Part shown: positions 61,441 to 64,000 of the stretch, piece by piece | Position numbering within the stretch: position 1 is the first letter of the stretch | Layout: the number at the start of each line of letters is the position of its first letter | Assembly: GCA_030544235.1 (NCBI GenBank) | Contig: CM060472.1 | Coordinates: 24,081,724 to 24,145,723, forward strand | From: Lepturacanthus savala | Lineage: Eukaryota > Chordata > Actinopteri > Scombriformes > Trichiuridae | Direction: 5' to 3' | DNA: 64,000 nucleotides | Program-made: the position numbers and the translations under genes | The notes under the pieces: generated by a model | The model's database searches: none | What the model was told of the DNA's origin: nothing | The model's input: only the letters and a program-made list of their open reading frames with translations

Positions 61441-64000
61441 AAAGGTCCCCACTCTTTCACATCCGTGACTGACAGTTCTGATTTACTAAGGTATTTCTTG
61501 TTTATCAATTGACATCTGTGATGTTTATTTAGTAAACATTGTGTTTGTACCGTATATGTTTCTATACTGACTCATGCAATGTTCTTCAAGATTTTATAGT
61601 TTTTAAATTTACACTATCCCTGTTCAAATGGAGAAATAGATGAATTAAATAAAAAGCACACGGCACTGGTGTCTGTGGTCTCTATGGATACCACTCCAAC
61701 CGATGTTTGACGTGCTGCCTTCACCTGCTCTTTGTTAGTCTGTTCTCTGAGCTTAAAAGTGCTACTTCAAATACATTCAAGTGCACAGGCAATTAATACA
61801 AGTGTTTATCCACTGATTAAACACATTTAATTTCGGAAATATACTAGTGTTTTGTGTATAGTGATGTTACCAAGCTACAGAGCTTGAAAGGAACATTTTT
61901 TCCTGACTATTTCTGTGCTACTCTTATGACCAAATAGCAACTGATTTAGCTGACAGCCCACATTTCACTAAATGAGCTGGACCTAGTTGGTTATCATTAT
62001 TAATGCACCCTGTTTGTAGAGGCACGGAGCAATTTTTGCTTCAGGAAAACAACAGGAAAAACCACAGTGGGGATTATTAAGTTAACTGTCCTTCACCATT
62101 ACAATAAAATATTGACATGGCCTCCATTTCTCCGCTCTGTGTTGGTGGGCAATAAGGATATTCCTATGTTCAATCGACATAAAATTGCTTCTGGAGTTAG
62201 TTGCCATAAAAAAAAACACACATATGCATTTTAATATTGATTCATTTATCATTTAAACAAACTTACCAACAATCTGGCAGCAGCAGATGTATGATAGCAC
62301 ATCCTTGCACAGCTGCACCAGTGTCTTTCCTTATGCTAATGAAGCTTGTCCCTCCAAGCCCTTCTCAAGTCTCTCGCTGTCTCTGCTGTGTAACTCTGAC
62401 AGCAGAATGAATTTATTATATTGGAGAGACCATGCCTTAAGCATAGGGTGGCATATAGGGTGCAGTTATGGGTGTCACAGAAGTCCAATTGCTGGGGCTT
62501 CAGATAAAGTATAAATAACCTCCCAGTCCCTCACCATATAAGACACCTCATTTTAATCTTTGCAAATGGAGTCCAGTCCTGTGTGACAGATTTGTATTCA
62601 TAATGTGTATCAGTAATCCTCTTGGGTTACTTAATGTCATTCATTCACAAAAATATATTGAATCTATTTTGAAAACAAAAGTGATAATGGGATAATGGTC
62701 CTGTGTGGTGTGGTGATATGAGTAACAAATATAAAAATGCAAACAAATATGATGTCATTTTTTAATTTTTGAAAAGAAATTGGAACAAATGAATTTCAGA
62801 GCCTGCATGTGAGTCCCCCCTCCCTCTCACTCATCCACTTAAATCTTTCGCCTCACGGATTGTGTGTTTTTTCCCTGGCAATAGTGGCCCGGGAGAACGC
62901 TCTCATTGTTCTCCTGGCAGTCCGGTTAACCTTTTAGACGTTTTCCATTTAGGAGGCTGCAGCCATGACATTTTGACACACCTTGTTTTCCTTTGTGTGC
63001 GTCTGCTATTGTTCCCTCGTTCCACGATATTGTGACAGAGCAGCTGGCGGTGGCCAATAGGAGGACGATGTGAGCCCAGACCATAACGCATATACACAGG
63101 ACCATAATAGAAAGCCCCAAACCTCACTGGGAGGCACAGAATTTGATGTATTTGCCAACGTTTTTTCCAACAACAATGACGTAGAGGACGGTAGGGAAAT
63201 GTGGACAAAGAGAGAGACAAAAAGAGATGGAGAATGATCTCCATTTGCTTTTTTCATTTTAGGGGTTGTCTCAGAACACAGGAGCAATTACTGCTGACAT
63301 TTCAGAGGGATATATTGCTATTTGGCATGAGTCCACTGTGGGAATATATAACCACCTGAAGGCAGGCGTGGGCCATTCAATGATCCTAAGTTATTAAAGG
63401 GAGATACCACTGTTGCTGCTCCTCGTTCTCGTCTGTATATTTCCTTCACTGCTTGAGATCATGTTTTATTAATGTGGAATTAAATGTCAAAAATGTCTTT
63501 GCACATTTTTTTTCCACTGACAGCCCTCGGTAGTATGAGATCAGACACATTAGTTTCTGATGATAATTGAGATTCTGTATTTTTATATATAAAAAAAAAA
63601 GACAACCTTATATAGATTTTGAGAATGATCTCCTGCTTCAGCCTGTAAAAGTAAAGAACACAGGTGGTTATTATGGGCATTTTAACACAAATATTAAAAT
63701 GTAAGTAAATGAGGTAGTCATCATAAAAAAACTACACTTTGACTCATAGAGTTTGAAGTAAAAAAAAAAAAAAAACTCCAGGAGAGGAGAGAAAAGGAGA
63801 GGACAGGTTGTTCACTAGTATCAGCCTCCCCCTGGTGGACATTTACAGCAAGTAATAATTAGCTTTACACAAGAATTAAAAGTAACTAGTGAACTTTGAA
63901 TATTTCAATTAGCTAGATTAGGTATAATGTTAAACACTAACTTAGGATCTCCTGTGGACAGCTCCTGCATTATAATTTTATTAAAGAAAGATTAAACACA
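61441..64000. other. Distal intergenic sequence, no gene seen
   Basis: Nothing coding recognised. About 62800-63350 is unique, mixed-composition sequence without repeats, possibly conserved non-coding DNA, but I cannot test this. Confidence 0.5.
63760..63775. repeat. Poly-A tract
   Basis: 16 consecutive A near the window end. Confidence 0.85.

Overview
The window is vertebrate nuclear DNA, almost certainly from a ray-finned fish (teleost). It carries one intact multi-exon gene with GT-AG introns and no operons, in AT-rich sequence crowded with microsatellites, tRNA-derived SINEs, Tc1-like and hAT-like DNA transposons, TTAA-flanked MITEs and decayed LINE reverse transcriptases. I cannot name the species.

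The gene is adcy2 (adenylate cyclase type 2, membrane-bound), on the + strand from the ATG at 2509 to the TGA at 53656. I resolved 25 coding exons that join in frame to a 1,119-residue protein. Exon edges were placed by reading frame, splice sites and homology to mammalian ADCY2. Known rat AC2 residues K938, D1018, N1025, R1029 and K1065 all map at a constant +29 offset (K967, D1047, N1054, R1058, K1094), which supports the second half of the model. The protein has the class III cyclase plan: N-terminus, 6 TM, C1, 6 TM, C2. I cannot tell whether this is the a or b teleost paralogue.

Layout: 1-2040 is upstream sequence with repeats and pyrimidine-rich tracts; about 2040-2508 is the GA-rich 5' leader and probable promoter; 2509-53656 is adcy2, with two introns of 8-9 kb near the start and clusters of short introns around exons 10-12, 13-14, 21-22 and 24-25; about 53657-54435 is the probable 3' UTR with an ATTAAA signal. 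From 54.4 kb to the end I see no gene, only repeats and one LINE fossil.

The most interesting signals are in splicing and in repeat layering. Intron 22 appears to use a GC donor exactly inside the Gbeta-gamma-binding QEHA segment, which has itself changed to PECA. Exon 15 (85 nt, frame-breaking) sits between a (TG)n tract and a complementary (CA)n tract. The exon 19 acceptor tract is a (TC)n microsatellite. Several nested insertions with clear target-site duplications allow relative dating. I found no previously undescribed biological system, and no second gene.
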